This document shows, piece by piece, positions 45,089 to 52,955 of a DNA stretch of 64,000 nucleotides. Each line of letters starts with the position of its first letter. Position 1 is the first letter of the stretch. Made by a program: the position numbers and the translations under genes. The stretch covers positions 115,719 to 179,718 of the forward strand of contig CBDUZW010000003.1 of the NCBI GenBank assembly GCA_965371805.1, read 5' to 3'. This DNA comes from JAOZTV01 sp965371805 (GTDB lineage: Bacteria; Acidobacteriota; Aminicenantia; UBA2199). Under the pieces are notes generated by a model. The model searched no databases and was not told where the DNA came from. It worked only from the letters and a program-made list of their open reading frames with translations.

Positions 45089-45907
45089 TTATCTTTTTTG
45101 AAGACAATGTTTTAGTGCTGCTTCTCTGCTTGGAAACCATGTACCTCCTTTCCTTTTACATGCAGCTTTTGTTGCTAAAAACACTTTCCCTCTGTAACAA
45201 CACCATCCAAGACCTATTTTCTTACAGTGTTTGTAAGCTTCCACCTTTGTTAGATACCAGGACCCGCCTTTTTTTCTACATACCTCTTTAGTAGCAGGAA
45301 ACACCTGGCCATTAACACAACACCAACCGCCATCTTCCGGTTGACAATTTTTTAAGGCTTCTGCCTTTGTTGGATACCAGGACCCACCTTTTTTTTTGCA
45401 TACCTCTTTTGTGGCAGGATACACCTGGCCATTAACACAACACCATCCACCATCTTCCAGTTGACAATTTTTTAGAGCTTCTGCCTTTGTTGGGTACCAG
45501 GATCCACCTTTTTTTTTGCATACTTCTTTTGTGCCAGGATACACCTGACCGTCAATACAACACCAGCCACCATCTTCCGGTAGACAATTTTTTAAGGCTT
45601 CTTCTTTTGTTGGATACCATATCCCGCCTTTTTCCTTACATTCTTCTGTTGTTGACTGATAAACTTGTCCATTAATACAGCACCAACCACCATCTTCAGA
45701 CTGGCAATTTTTTAAGGCTTCTTCTTTAGACAGAAAAAAAGAACCTCCTTTTTCTTTGCATTGTGCATCAGTTGATTGAAAAACCTGTCCATTGATACAG
45801 CAAAAACCTTCTTTAGCCTGGAGTTGAACTGTAAATCCAATACTCAGGATAATTGCAAAACAAATTGCTAAAACAAATTCACTCTTTTTTAAATTAATAT
45901 TTTTCAT
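45089..45907 (-). CDS. Secreted protein of six 40-residue Cys repeats
   Basis: A 272-aa protein with a Sec signal (hydrophobic residues 11-30, Leu-Gln-Ala-Lys). Six head-to-tail repeats of 40 residues start at 34, 74, 114, 154, 194 and 234. Each begins Gly-Trp/Phe-Cys-Cys, then Gly-Gln-Val-Phe/Tyr, Thr, Cys, Lys-Gly-Gly, Trp/Phe and a closing Ala-x-Lys-x-Cys. Repeat positions 3, 4, 17 and 35 are Cys, giving 24 in all and suggesting two disulfides or a metal site per unit. Repeats three to five are nearly identical. No known family was recognised. It is a secreted or periplasmic protein of unknown role. Confidence 0.8.
   Translation of the reverse strand: MKNINLKKSEFVLAICFAIILSIGFTVQLQAKEGFCCINGQVFQSTDAQCKEKGGSFFLSKEEALKNCQSEDGGWCCINGQVYQSTTEECKEKGGIWYPTKEEALKNCLPEDGGWCCIDGQVYPGTKEVCKKKGGSWYPTKAEALKNCQLEDGGWCCVNGQVYPATKEVCKKKGGSWYPTKAEALKNCQPEDGGWCCVNGQVFPATKEVCRKKGGSWYLTKVEAYKHCKKIGLGWCCYRGKVFLATKAACKRKGGTWFPSREAALKHCLQKR
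45092..45808 (-). repeat. Six tandem 120-bp coding repeats
   Basis: The DNA shows a strict 120-bp period inside the Cys-repeat gene. The central copies (about 45209-45570) are almost identical in nucleotide sequence, including synonymous positions, while the first and last copies have diverged. This points to recent duplication in the centre and makes copy-number change between strains likely. Confidence 0.8.
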
Positions 45908-46068
45908 TTCTCCTCCTATTAGCTCTTTAGTTAATTTTTAAAACATTTTAGAGTTCTGAATAGTATATTAAATATATTTATTGAATTTTTAGAATGCTTT
46001 TTTTTTAGTCTCAAATAACTATATGTATTTTTTTTATAAATATCTCAAAAAAAATAGGCTTTGAATAA

Positions 46069-46224
46069 TTATAGAGAGTTATAAATAAAAAGTTTTACCA
46101 TTCTAATATTACCGGCAGCTGTACAACGAACATTTACAGGGGAATCCTGCAATAAGGAAATTAGGGGATCCAGAGTAAGTGTAGCATTATATCGATAATT
46201 ATTGACTGGTAAATATACTTTCAT
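46069..46224 (-). pseudogene. Possible HEAT-repeat gene fragment
   Basis: A 51-codon frame overlapping the 3' end of trmB contains Asp-Pro-Leu-Ile-Ser-Leu-Leu-Gln-Asp followed by Asn-Val-Arg-Cys-Thr-Ala-Ala-Gly. That is one HEAT/PBS-lyase repeat. It has no RBS or further repeats, so it looks like a leftover from a larger gene joined to trmB by deletion. The frame is short and the call is tentative. Confidence 0.3.
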
Positions 46225-46876
46225 ATATAGTTTTATTCTGATTTTCAAATAATGATTCGAAATACGTGGGATAAACAGTTTCAAAAAGCATTTCCGGTTT
46301 CTCCACCTGCTGGATAAAGCCTGTTTTTAAGAGAGTATCTTTATAGCTCTCATAATAGCCCTTATGATCGGTTTTGATCCATAAAAAACCCTTTTTTTTT
46401 AGTATAAACTTTACTCTATTCAAAAAAACTTCATTTATAAGTCTTTTCTTTTTTTTCTTTTCCCATGGATCCGGGAAAAACACACAACATCCGGAAATTG
46501 AAGTACCGGGAAGCCTTTCAACCAAATTCAATCCGTCTCCAAGTGCCATTTTTACATTTTTTAACCCACTGAATTCTATCTTTTCAGCGGTTTTAACAAC
46601 CCTTTTAAAAACAATATCAACGCCAATAAAATTAATCCCGGGATTCTTAACCGCTAATTCCATAAGAGTCTCGCCCATATATGATCCAATTTCAATTACC
46701 AGGGGCAGGCTATTATTCTCAAACAAATTATCAAAGCTTTTCAATAATTCACTTGTACTGTAAAGAGTACCTGCCATTTTTTGAGCTTTTTTTACATATG
46801 GGTTTTTGGGAACAAAATCTAATTTACCATTTTTTAAAGTATCAAGAATATTATCATTAACTGTTCTTACAGACAT
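46199..46876 (-). CDS. trmB: tRNA (guanine-N7-)-methyltransferase
   Basis: A 225-aa SAM-dependent enzyme that methylates G46 of tRNA. The SAM site shows as Val-Ile-Glu-Ile-Gly-Ser-Tyr-Met-Gly-Glu and Phe-Ile-Gly-Val-Asp-Ile. The TrmB signature is Phe-Phe-Pro-Asp-Pro-Trp-Glu-Lys-Lys-Lys. A later Ile-Lys-Thr-Asp-His-Lys-Gly-Tyr also fits. The usual Gly-x-Gly of motif I is Gly-Ser-Tyr here, a small departure. It lies 15 nt after the PHP-domain gene on the same strand, probably in one transcript. Confidence 0.88.
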   Translation of the reverse strand: MSVRTVNDNILDTLKNGKLDFVPKNPYVKKAQKMAGTLYSTSELLKSFDNLFENNSLPLVIEIGSYMGETLMELAVKNPGINFIGVDIVFKRVVKTAEKIEFSGLKNVKMALGDGLNLVERLPGTSISGCCVFFPDPWEKKKKKRLINEVFLNRVKFILKKKGFLWIKTDHKGYYESYKDTLLKTGFIQQVEKPEMLFETVYPTYFESLFENQNKTIYESIFTSQ

Positions 46877-46891
46877 ATATGATTGTTGTTT

Positions 46892-48649
46892 TTAATAGAA
46901 TCCAATATCTTTTAACTTTAAGGTCCCGCTTACCCCTTTATATGATAAAGAATTGTTAATGGTAAAAAAAATTGAACTAATCTTTGACAGATCTAGCTTC
47001 TTATATTTCCCCTGTACGAAGACAAGATCATTAAACGGGATCCTTATCTGTTTCCAGTCTTTTCCAGGCAGAAAAGTATGCCGATAGGCCAGGGCCTGCT
47101 TCTCATTACCGGTTCTGATCTCAAACCAGAATCTTCTTTCAGTATCTGCTCGCGCTTTAAATAAAATCCCTGAGAAAGCAGAAAGATCCAGTACTTTTCT
47201 ATGCCCCAATGCAATCCAGAAATTACGGTTTCCCTCATCTTTATTCAATGTATAATCCAGACTCATAACCGTTTCAGCATCTGTCTTTAAAAGCTGCATA
47301 CTGGCATCAGAGTTCTTGTTTTTTTCAAGACCAAAGGCATATTCATCAATAACGAACACTTCCTTTATTTCAGGTATGAATACTTTTTTTTCTTCACGTT
47401 TTTTCTTTCCTATGAAAAATGGATTCGTCAGGATCCATGGAAGATCGTCAAATGTGTTTTCACTGACAAATACTTCCAACCTGTAAGTTCCCGGTTTATC
47501 AATTTTAATTTTTAATTCCTTTTTAATATTTTCCCTGACTTCTTTAAAAATCTTACCATCTCTTTTTACAATAACATCCGTTTTAAAAACAAAGGGTAAT
47601 TTTACCAGGATATCTCCCTTCATATTTTCGATCCTGCTTCCAAGATCAAATTTTCTGCCATTTTCCCCAATAAAAACAGTTTCAAATCCATTTGCTGAGG
47701 CAACGGCCTCAATGACACTGAAAAATCTCCCTTTCTTCATTGCCGAGATCAATAGATCAGCTGAATATTCCGGATTCCGGTCAAATCCCTTATCTGTCTT
47801 CACATATACTGTAAAAATTTTGAACATAGCCTTATATGAAGGCCATTTAAACACAATTTTCTTCGTTATTGGCAGTTTGGAATGCGCATCAAGTGCATAT
47901 ATACCGAAATAATCCCCTTTTTTATTAAAATCATCCCAGAGTTTCATATTGTCCACAGGGAAAGAGAGTGTATTTAATAGGGCATAATTTTTGCTGAACA
48001 GATACTGTAGGGGAAATTTTATGAGATTAAAGATAGATGTCTTTGTCGCAGAGCTGTATGAATTGAATATTTCAATGCCGGAAAACCCATTCACCTCCAT
48101 AGCGGTCCAGGGTATCTTCTTATCCAGTGGATGTGAAATAAAGGATATTCCTCCGACTTTATTCACATCATCTATTGCTTCCTGAGGTTCAGGTGGAAAA
48201 AAATAATCGGGCTTTTTAACAAATCCAAATCCGGCACATGCCAGATGACCGCAATTTAAAGAGAACTCAGATCCACCTACGACTAAGACACCATCTATCC
48301 ATCCGGTTGATTGTGAACATTTCACATTCGGTCTTCCATGATCCGTCATGACGATGAAGTCAAGCTTTGCCGCCTTTGCCGCCTTTGATATTTCCTCTAC
48401 ATTACCTGTCCCATCAGAAAAAGTAGAGTGAATATGGAAAGCACCTTTCTTATAATGGGGAGATAGCAGATTCTGATTTAGTTCTTTTTTATAAAAGAAA
48501 ATCGGGGCAATTATAATCAGCAAAAGAACAATCAATATAAAAAACATTCTGATGATTATTTTTTTTGTTTTTGTGATTTTCCGTTGTTCCACAATATCTG
48601 TATCATGTCCTGAATTATTTATGTCTTGTAGTTCTTCTTTTTTTTTCAT
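46892..48649 (-). CDS. Membrane-anchored PHP-domain metallohydrolase (CehA/McbA-like)
   Basis: A 585-aa protein. One membrane helix (about 33-52) is followed by a PHP domain with Phe-His-Ile-His-Ser-Thr-Phe-Ser-Asp-Gly near residue 73. Val-Met-Thr-Asp-His-Gly and Phe-Ile-Ser-His-Pro also match. The PHP residues would bind two or three metals for phosphoester or ester hydrolysis. A C-terminal region of about 200 residues is beta-rich and resembles a carbohydrate-binding jelly roll. The active site is probably periplasmic. CehA/McbA-type annotation is common for such proteins; the substrate is unknown. Confidence 0.75.
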   Translation of the reverse strand: MKKKEELQDINNSGHDTDIVEQRKITKTKKIIIRMFFILIVLLLIIIAPIFFYKKELNQNLLSPHYKKGAFHIHSTFSDGTGNVEEISKAAKAAKLDFIVMTDHGRPNVKCSQSTGWIDGVLVVGGSEFSLNCGHLACAGFGFVKKPDYFFPPEPQEAIDDVNKVGGISFISHPLDKKIPWTAMEVNGFSGIEIFNSYSSATKTSIFNLIKFPLQYLFSKNYALLNTLSFPVDNMKLWDDFNKKGDYFGIYALDAHSKLPITKKIVFKWPSYKAMFKIFTVYVKTDKGFDRNPEYSADLLISAMKKGRFFSVIEAVASANGFETVFIGENGRKFDLGSRIENMKGDILVKLPFVFKTDVIVKRDGKIFKEVRENIKKELKIKIDKPGTYRLEVFVSENTFDDLPWILTNPFFIGKKKREEKKVFIPEIKEVFVIDEYAFGLEKNKNSDASMQLLKTDAETVMSLDYTLNKDEGNRNFWIALGHRKVLDLSAFSGILFKARADTERRFWFEIRTGNEKQALAYRHTFLPGKDWKQIRIPFNDLVFVQGKYKKLDLSKISSIFFTINNSLSYKGVSGTLKLKDIGFY

Positions 48650-48770
48650 TTTTTAACACCTCAATATTAACACCTAATGAATTGTTCCATTATAGCATAA
48701 ATAACTTGAAAAAAATATTTTTTTGTGGTAATTTACTTAAATATAATACGAAAAGTAAAGGAGGTATTTT

Positions 48771-49775
48771 ATGAGTTATAAAGTAGCAATTAACGGCTTT
48801 GGAAGAATAGGTAGACTTTTTTTTAGAGCAAGTTTTGATCAAACAGATTTTGAAATAGTAGCTATCAATGACCTGACATCAGCCAAAATGCTTGCACACC
48901 TGTTAAAATATGATACTGTGTTTGGAAAATTTGATAAAGAAATAGAGTCAGGAGAAGGGTTCATAAAAATTGATGGAAAGAAATATAATATTTATTCTCA
49001 GAAAGATCCCGAAACACTTCCCTGGAAAGAACTGGGAATTGACCTGGTCGTTGAATCAACCGGTTTTTTCCGAAAAAGAGAGGGTGCAACAAAACATCTG
49101 AAAGCTGGAGCAAAAAAGGTTGTTATATCAGCACCTGCAGGAGATCCCGATGCAACTATAGTCATGGGGGTAAATGATGATATTTATGATGACAAAAAAC
49201 ATAACATAATTTCAAATGCTTCATGTACAACAAACTGTATCGCACCGGTTGTTAAAGTGCTAAATGATAACTTCGGAATTGTAAAAGGCAATATGACAAC
49301 AATTCACTCTTATACAAATGACCAGAGAATACTGGATCTACCACATTCAGACATGAGAAGGGCAAGAGCAGCAGCTCAGAACATTATTCCTACAACTACT
49401 GGAGCAGCAAAGGCAGTTGGTCTTGTAATTCCTGAAATGGCTGGGAAAATCTCAGGTAGTGCAGTCAGAGTTCCAACTCCTGACGGATCACTTGTTGATC
49501 TAGTTGTAAATTTAAGAAAATCAGCAAGCCTTGAAGAATTAAAAACATTATTCAAGACCGCTTCAGAAAAAGGCAGCTTAAAAGGATATCTTGAATATAG
49601 CACAGAACCACTTGTGTCATCAGATATTATAGGAAACAGTCATTCATCAATTGTTGATGCTGAGTTCATAACTGTCATTGACGACAAAATGGTAAAAATT
49701 CTGGCTTGGTACGATAACGAATGGGGATATTCCTGTAGAGTTAGAGATCTGATTTTAAAGATCATAAGAAAATGA
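48771..49775 (+). CDS. gap: Glyceraldehyde-3-phosphate dehydrogenase, type I
   Basis: A 334-aa complete GAPDH. The NAD-binding start Val-Ala-Ile-Asn-Gly-Phe-Gly-Arg-Ile-Gly-Arg is present. The catalytic Cys152 lies in Ser-Asn-Ala-Ser-Cys-Thr-Thr-Asn-Cys, and the C-terminal Trp-Tyr-Asp-Asn-Glu-Trp-Gly-Tyr-Ser is intact. AAAGGAGG precedes the ATG, and a TATAAT at 48742-48747 may be its -10. It leads a gap-pgk fragment-tpiA-secG operon, as in many bacteria, with a 4-nt overlap to the next gene. Confidence 0.97.
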   Translation: MSYKVAINGFGRIGRLFFRASFDQTDFEIVAINDLTSAKMLAHLLKYDTVFGKFDKEIESGEGFIKIDGKKYNIYSQKDPETLPWKELGIDLVVESTGFFRKREGATKHLKAGAKKVVISAPAGDPDATIVMGVNDDIYDDKKHNIISNASCTTNCIAPVVKVLNDNFGIVKGNMTTIHSYTNDQRILDLPHSDMRRARAAAQNIIPTTTGAAKAVGLVIPEMAGKISGSAVRVPTPDGSLVDLVVNLRKSASLEELKTLFKTASEKGSLKGYLEYSTEPLVSSDIIGNSHSSIVDAEFITVIDDKMVKILAWYDNEWGYSCRVRDLILKIIRK

Positions 49776-50386
49776 AGAATCGAATTGCAATCATCGGCGG
49801 TTCTGAGGTTTCAAGCAAAATACCTGTCATAAAAACGCTTTTAACAAAGGTGGACACGATCTTGATTGGCGGTGCGATGGCCTATACATTTCTTAGAGTA
49901 AAAGGGTTTAAAATCGGGAATTCATATATTGAAAACGATCAGACCAATATATGCAGAGAAGTTCTGGACAGTGCTGAAAAAAACGGAGTAAAAATATTGT
50001 TACCGATAGACCATATTGCTGCAGTAACAATTCAGGCAGACGTTACGGTCCGTATGACAAAGATAAACGAAGAAATCCCGGAAACAATGATGGGCCTTGA
50101 CATTGGAATGGAAACCGTAAAATTGTTCTGTAATGAAATAAAAAAAGCGAATCTAATTGTCTGGAATGGGTCGATGGGTGAATTTGAAGTGGAACTCTTT
50201 TCAGGCGGGACAACTGAAATTGCAAAGGCCATATCAGATTCAAATGCAGCCTCCGTAATTTGCAGTGACGATTCAATCTCTATAATAAATAAACTGGGTT
50301 TATCAGATAAAACTACCCATATTTCAAGAGAAGGCGGCGCCTATCATGAATATATGTCAGACAAAACAGTTCCAAGTATTGATTGA
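49772..50386 (+). CDS. pgk: Phosphoglycerate kinase C-terminal domain only
   Basis: A 204-aa protein matching only the second half of PGK (about residues 190-390 of a normal 390-400-aa enzyme). The 3-phosphoglycerate-binding N-domain is absent. Recognisable parts are Ile-Ala-Ile-Ile-Gly-Gly, Ile-Gly-Gly-Ala-Met-Ala-Tyr-Thr-Phe, Leu-Leu-Pro-Ile-Asp, Met-Gly-Leu-Asp-Ile-Gly, and Val-Trp-Asn-Gly-Ser-Met-Gly. Key sites have changed: Gly-Gly-Ala-Lys-Val is Gly-Gly-Ser-Glu-Val, and the nucleotide loop Gly-Gly-Gly-Asp is Cys-Ser-Asp-Asp. The frame is open and coupled to gap by a 4-nt overlap. It cannot be a normal PGK. Confidence 0.85.
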   Translation: MKNRIAIIGGSEVSSKIPVIKTLLTKVDTILIGGAMAYTFLRVKGFKIGNSYIENDQTNICREVLDSAEKNGVKILLPIDHIAAVTIQADVTVRMTKINEEIPETMMGLDIGMETVKLFCNEIKKANLIVWNGSMGEFEVELFSGGTTEIAKAISDSNAASVICSDDSISIINKLGLSDKTTHISREGGAYHEYMSDKTVPSID

Positions 50387-50415
50387 TTTTTTGTCTTTAT
50401 GGTCTGGGAGGAACA

Positions 50416-51168
50416 ATGAATAAAAAATTTATTATTGCCGGAAACTGGAAAATGAATAAAACCATAACGGAAAGCCTGGCATTTGTAAATGAACTGAATA
50501 ATTCAATAAAACTCAAAGATTCTGTTGATATTCTCATATTTCCTTCCTTTACATCTATTTACCCGGTAAAAGAAATTGCAGGAAATATAAAAATAGGCGC
50601 TCAAAATTTTTTCAATGAAAGCCATGGTGCCTATACCGGCGAGATATCATATACAATGTTAGAGGGAATTGCAGAGTATCTTCTTATTGGTCATTCAGAG
50701 AGAAGACATATTTTTAATGAAACTGATGAATTGATAAATAAAAAAGTTAAAACTGCATTGAATAATAATTTTATTCCTTTACTCTGTATTGGTGAGACTT
50801 TGGATGAAAGAGAAAATGGAAACACATTTAATGTAATTGAAAACCAATTATCTTCAGGTCTAAATGGTATTTCAGAAAAGAATATTGAAAAAATTGTAAT
50901 TGCATATGAGCCAGTATGGGCAATTGGAACGGGAAAGACTGCAAGCCCTGAACAGGCTCAGGAAGTTCATGCCTTTATAAGAAAACAACTTTTAACCTTA
51001 ACAGATAAAGCGAAAAACACTCTGATTTTATATGGAGGTTCCGTAAAGCCCGAAAACAGTTTTGAATTACTATCACAAAATGATATTGATGGAGCATTAA
51101 TTGGAGGTGCCTCCTTGAAACTTGAACAGTTTTTTGATATAATCACCAATTCATATAAGTTAGTCTAA
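50416..51168 (+). CDS. tpiA: Triosephosphate isomerase
   Basis: A 250-aa TIM-barrel enzyme interconverting dihydroxyacetone phosphate and glyceraldehyde 3-phosphate. It has Ala-Gly-Asn-Trp-Lys-Met-Asn with the catalytic Lys, Gly-His-Ser-Glu-Arg-Arg with the catalytic His, and Tyr-Glu-Pro-Val-Trp-Ala-Ile-Gly-Thr-Gly with the catalytic Glu. The phosphate-binding Tyr-Gly-Gly-Ser-Val is also present. I chose the ATG at 50416 because GGGAGG sits 6 nt upstream; the frame is open to 50383. Length is normal. Confidence 0.96.
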   Translation: MNKKFIIAGNWKMNKTITESLAFVNELNNSIKLKDSVDILIFPSFTSIYPVKEIAGNIKIGAQNFFNESHGAYTGEISYTMLEGIAEYLLIGHSERRHIFNETDELINKKVKTALNNNFIPLLCIGETLDERENGNTFNVIENQLSSGLNGISEKNIEKIVIAYEPVWAIGTGKTASPEQAQEVHAFIRKQLLTLTDKAKNTLILYGGSVKPENSFELLSQNDIDGALIGGASLKLEQFFDIITNSYKLV

Positions 51169-51205
51169 TTTTCATAGATATAACTAATATGTTTTGGAGG
51201 ACATT

Positions 51206-51886
51206 TTGTATACTTTTTTAATTATATTACATTTATTGGTTAGTCTGCTTTTAATTGCTGTTGTTTTATTACAAAGCGGTAAGAGTGCAGATCTAGCAGG
51301 AGCTTTTGGCGGTTATGGAAGCCAGTCAAGTTTTGGCCCAAGAGGAATGGCTACTTTTATGTCAAAATTTACGACTATCCTTGCGGTACTATTTATGGTT
51401 ATCACATTATCATTAATGATCATATCTAAAAAAGCTACTGATGAGACTTCAACAAAATCAGGTGCAGCAATAAATAAATACAATGTTCTTGTTATTGACT
51501 CTGCAACTAAAGTGCCATTAACAAATGCGATTGTAAAATATTACCAAGGTGCCAAAGCAAATCTTAACGAAAAAGATAAAGAAGCACAAGATACTAAAAA
51601 AGCTGTTTCTGAATATAATAAGAAAACAACAAATGATAAAGGGATAGTCTATATCGATAGTATTGTTGCAAATAAATCAATATATTTTACAGTTGATGCT
51701 AAAGATTATAAACAGCTTAAAAAAGAGATTATAAAATTTGAAAAAGACAAAACTATTGAACTTAAACTAACAAAATTAGCTTCTCAAAAAAAAGAAGAGA
51801 AAAAAGAAGAAGTTAAGACACCTGCAGAAAAACCTGCTGATGTTGTAAAAAAAGAAACTGAAGACAAAACAAAAGAAACTAAATAA
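51206..51886 (+). CDS. secG: SecG with a long C-terminal extension
   Basis: A 226-aa protein. Residues 1-75 are SecG: two membrane helices around Leu-Leu-Gln-Ser-Gly-Lys-Ser-Ala-Asp-Leu-Ala-Gly-Ala-Phe-Gly-Gly and Phe-Gly-Pro-Arg-Gly. Residues about 85-180 look like a carboxypeptidase-regulatory/Ig-type beta-sandwich (Tyr-Asn-Val-Leu-Val-Ile-Asp-Ser-Ala-Thr-Lys, Thr-Thr-Asn-Asp-Lys-Gly-Ile-Val-Tyr). The tail is Lys/Glu/Pro-rich. SecG's C-terminus faces the periplasm, so this domain would sit at the translocon exit. The start is a TTG at 51206 with GGAGG 5 nt upstream. SecG is normally 70-130 aa. Confidence 0.88.
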   Translation: MYTFLIILHLLVSLLLIAVVLLQSGKSADLAGAFGGYGSQSSFGPRGMATFMSKFTTILAVLFMVITLSLMIISKKATDETSTKSGAAINKYNVLVIDSATKVPLTNAIVKYYQGAKANLNEKDKEAQDTKKAVSEYNKKTTNDKGIVYIDSIVANKSIYFTVDAKDYKQLKKEIIKFEKDKTIELKLTKLASQKKEEKKEEVKTPAEKPADVVKKETEDKTKETK

Positions 51887-51934
51887 TACTTAATAAGTTT
51901 TAAGTTTAAATAAAGATTTATAAACAAAACGCCG

Positions 51935-52018
51935 GCCGAGGTGGTGGAACTGGTAGACACGCAAGCTTGAGGTGCTTGTGGCTGAAAGGCTGTAGGGGTT
52001 CGATTCCCCTCCTCGGCA
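51935..52018 (+). tRNA. tRNA-Leu (anticodon GAG)
   Basis: The acceptor GCCGAGG pairs with CCTCGGC, followed by discriminator A. The anticodon stem CAAGC/GCTTG holds the loop TTGAGGT, giving anticodon GAG. A long variable arm and the T-loop GGTTCGATTCC are present. CCA is not encoded. It lies 48 nt after secG. Confidence 0.96.
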
Positions 52019-52045
52019 TATAGTTTTGAAAATAAACTCCATAAT

Positions 52046-52132
52046 GGAGAGGTGCGAGAGTGGCTGAATCGGGCTGCCTGCTAAGCAGTTGTCCTGGCAA
52101 CGGGACCGAGGGTTCGAATCCCTCCCTCTCCG
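52046..52132 (+). tRNA. tRNA-Ser (anticodon GCT)
   Basis: The acceptor GGAGAGG pairs with CCTCTCC, followed by discriminator G. The anticodon loop CTGCTAA gives anticodon GCT, reading AGC/AGT. A long variable arm and T-loop GGTTCGAATCC mark a class II tRNA. CCA is not encoded. It is 27 nt after tRNA-Leu, probably in the same transcript. Confidence 0.96.
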
Positions 52133-52142
52133 GGTGGAATTT

Positions 52143-52339
52143 GAACCCGAAAAGAGGGTTCGACAAATTTGACACCCAGTGTAAATTTGTATAGGAGCGC
52201 AGCGAACTACCCGAAGGGCAACTGAATGATGAATGAAGTTGTACATCCCTCCCTTTAATCTTTATCGGTTGCAATCCAAAATCAAAGACTCATATCATAC
52301 ATACTTATCACTAATAGCAAAGCAAACTACCCGAAGGGC
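52143..52339 (+). repeat. Hairpins and ACTACCCGAAGGGC repeats after tRNA-Ser
   Basis: In the 368-nt gap before the next gene are two consecutive hairpins. GAACCC/GGGTTC lies at 52143-52161. A 12-bp stem with one bulge, ACAAATTT-G-ACAC/GTGTAAATTTGT, lies at 52163-52190. The block ACTACCCGAAGGGC then appears twice, within 52202-52219 and 52322-52339, the second followed by TTTTTC. Such CCCGAAGGG elements are common after RNA genes and may act as terminators. No gene is supported here. Confidence 0.5.
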
Positions 52340-52500
52340 TGCTTTTTCTTTTCATCTTTTTGATTTAACCTAAATTTTTCATTAAAACCTACTGCAATGC
52401 CCGATATTCCCATTCTAACTGCGTAAAGTTCAATCGTCTTCATTTCAAAATAGTGAAACTATTATTCATTTGACTCAATTAATTTACAGCAGGAGGAGTT

Positions 52501-52935
52501 ATGAAAAAGTTAGTTATTTTACTATTTATGTTAATAATAGGATTATTTTTGTATGGATCTGAAGCGAAAGTTATAGATGGTTTTAAATTAGAGAACAGGA
52601 ATGGAATTGAGTATATAAAAAATAAACACACACCATTTACAGGCAAAGCTATATATCAAAAAAAGAATGGAGAAAAAAAAGCTGAAATTAATTATATAAA
52701 TGGAAAACGCCATGGAATTTCAATATTTTGGTACAATAGCCTTACTAAAAAAGCTGAAATTAATTATAAAAATGGCGAGGAAAATGAAAAATGCACATAT
52801 TGGTATAAAAATGGGCAAAAACAAACGGAAGTAAATTATATCTCCTGGAAAAAAGAGGGAAAATATATAGAATGGGATAAAAAAGGCAATATCATAGCTG
52901 AGAAAAACTATAAAGATGGAGAAGACGTAAAATAA
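52501..52935 (+). CDS. Exported MORN/YwqK-like repeat protein
   Basis: A 144-aa protein with a signal peptide (residues 1-20) and four short beta repeats of the type Lys-Ala-Glu-Ile-Asn-Tyr-x-Asn-Gly, with Tyr/Trp-Tyr-x-Asn-Gly-Gln-Lys. These match the MORN-variant/YwqK family. YwqK in Bacillus is an antitoxin, but exported homologues in Gram-negatives are usually orphan surface or periplasmic proteins. There is no toxin gene beside it. AGGAGGAG precedes the ATG. Confidence 0.75.
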   Translation: MKKLVILLFMLIIGLFLYGSEAKVIDGFKLENRNGIEYIKNKHTPFTGKAIYQKKNGEKKAEINYINGKRHGISIFWYNSLTKKAEINYKNGEENEKCTYWYKNGQKQTEVNYISWKKEGKYIEWDKKGNIIAEKNYKDGEDVK

Positions 52936-52955
52936 AACTTTATAATTAGAAACTC

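Noticed and set aside
45092..45808. Regular 120-bp period considered as a CRISPR or satellite array.
   Set aside because: The repeats are contiguous, have no spacers and encode an open frame with conserved Cys positions.
51890..52274. Two 118-codon minus-strand frames across 51890-52274.
   Set aside because: They are antisense to the tRNA-Leu and tRNA-Ser genes and their spacer; the tRNA structures fully explain the sequence.
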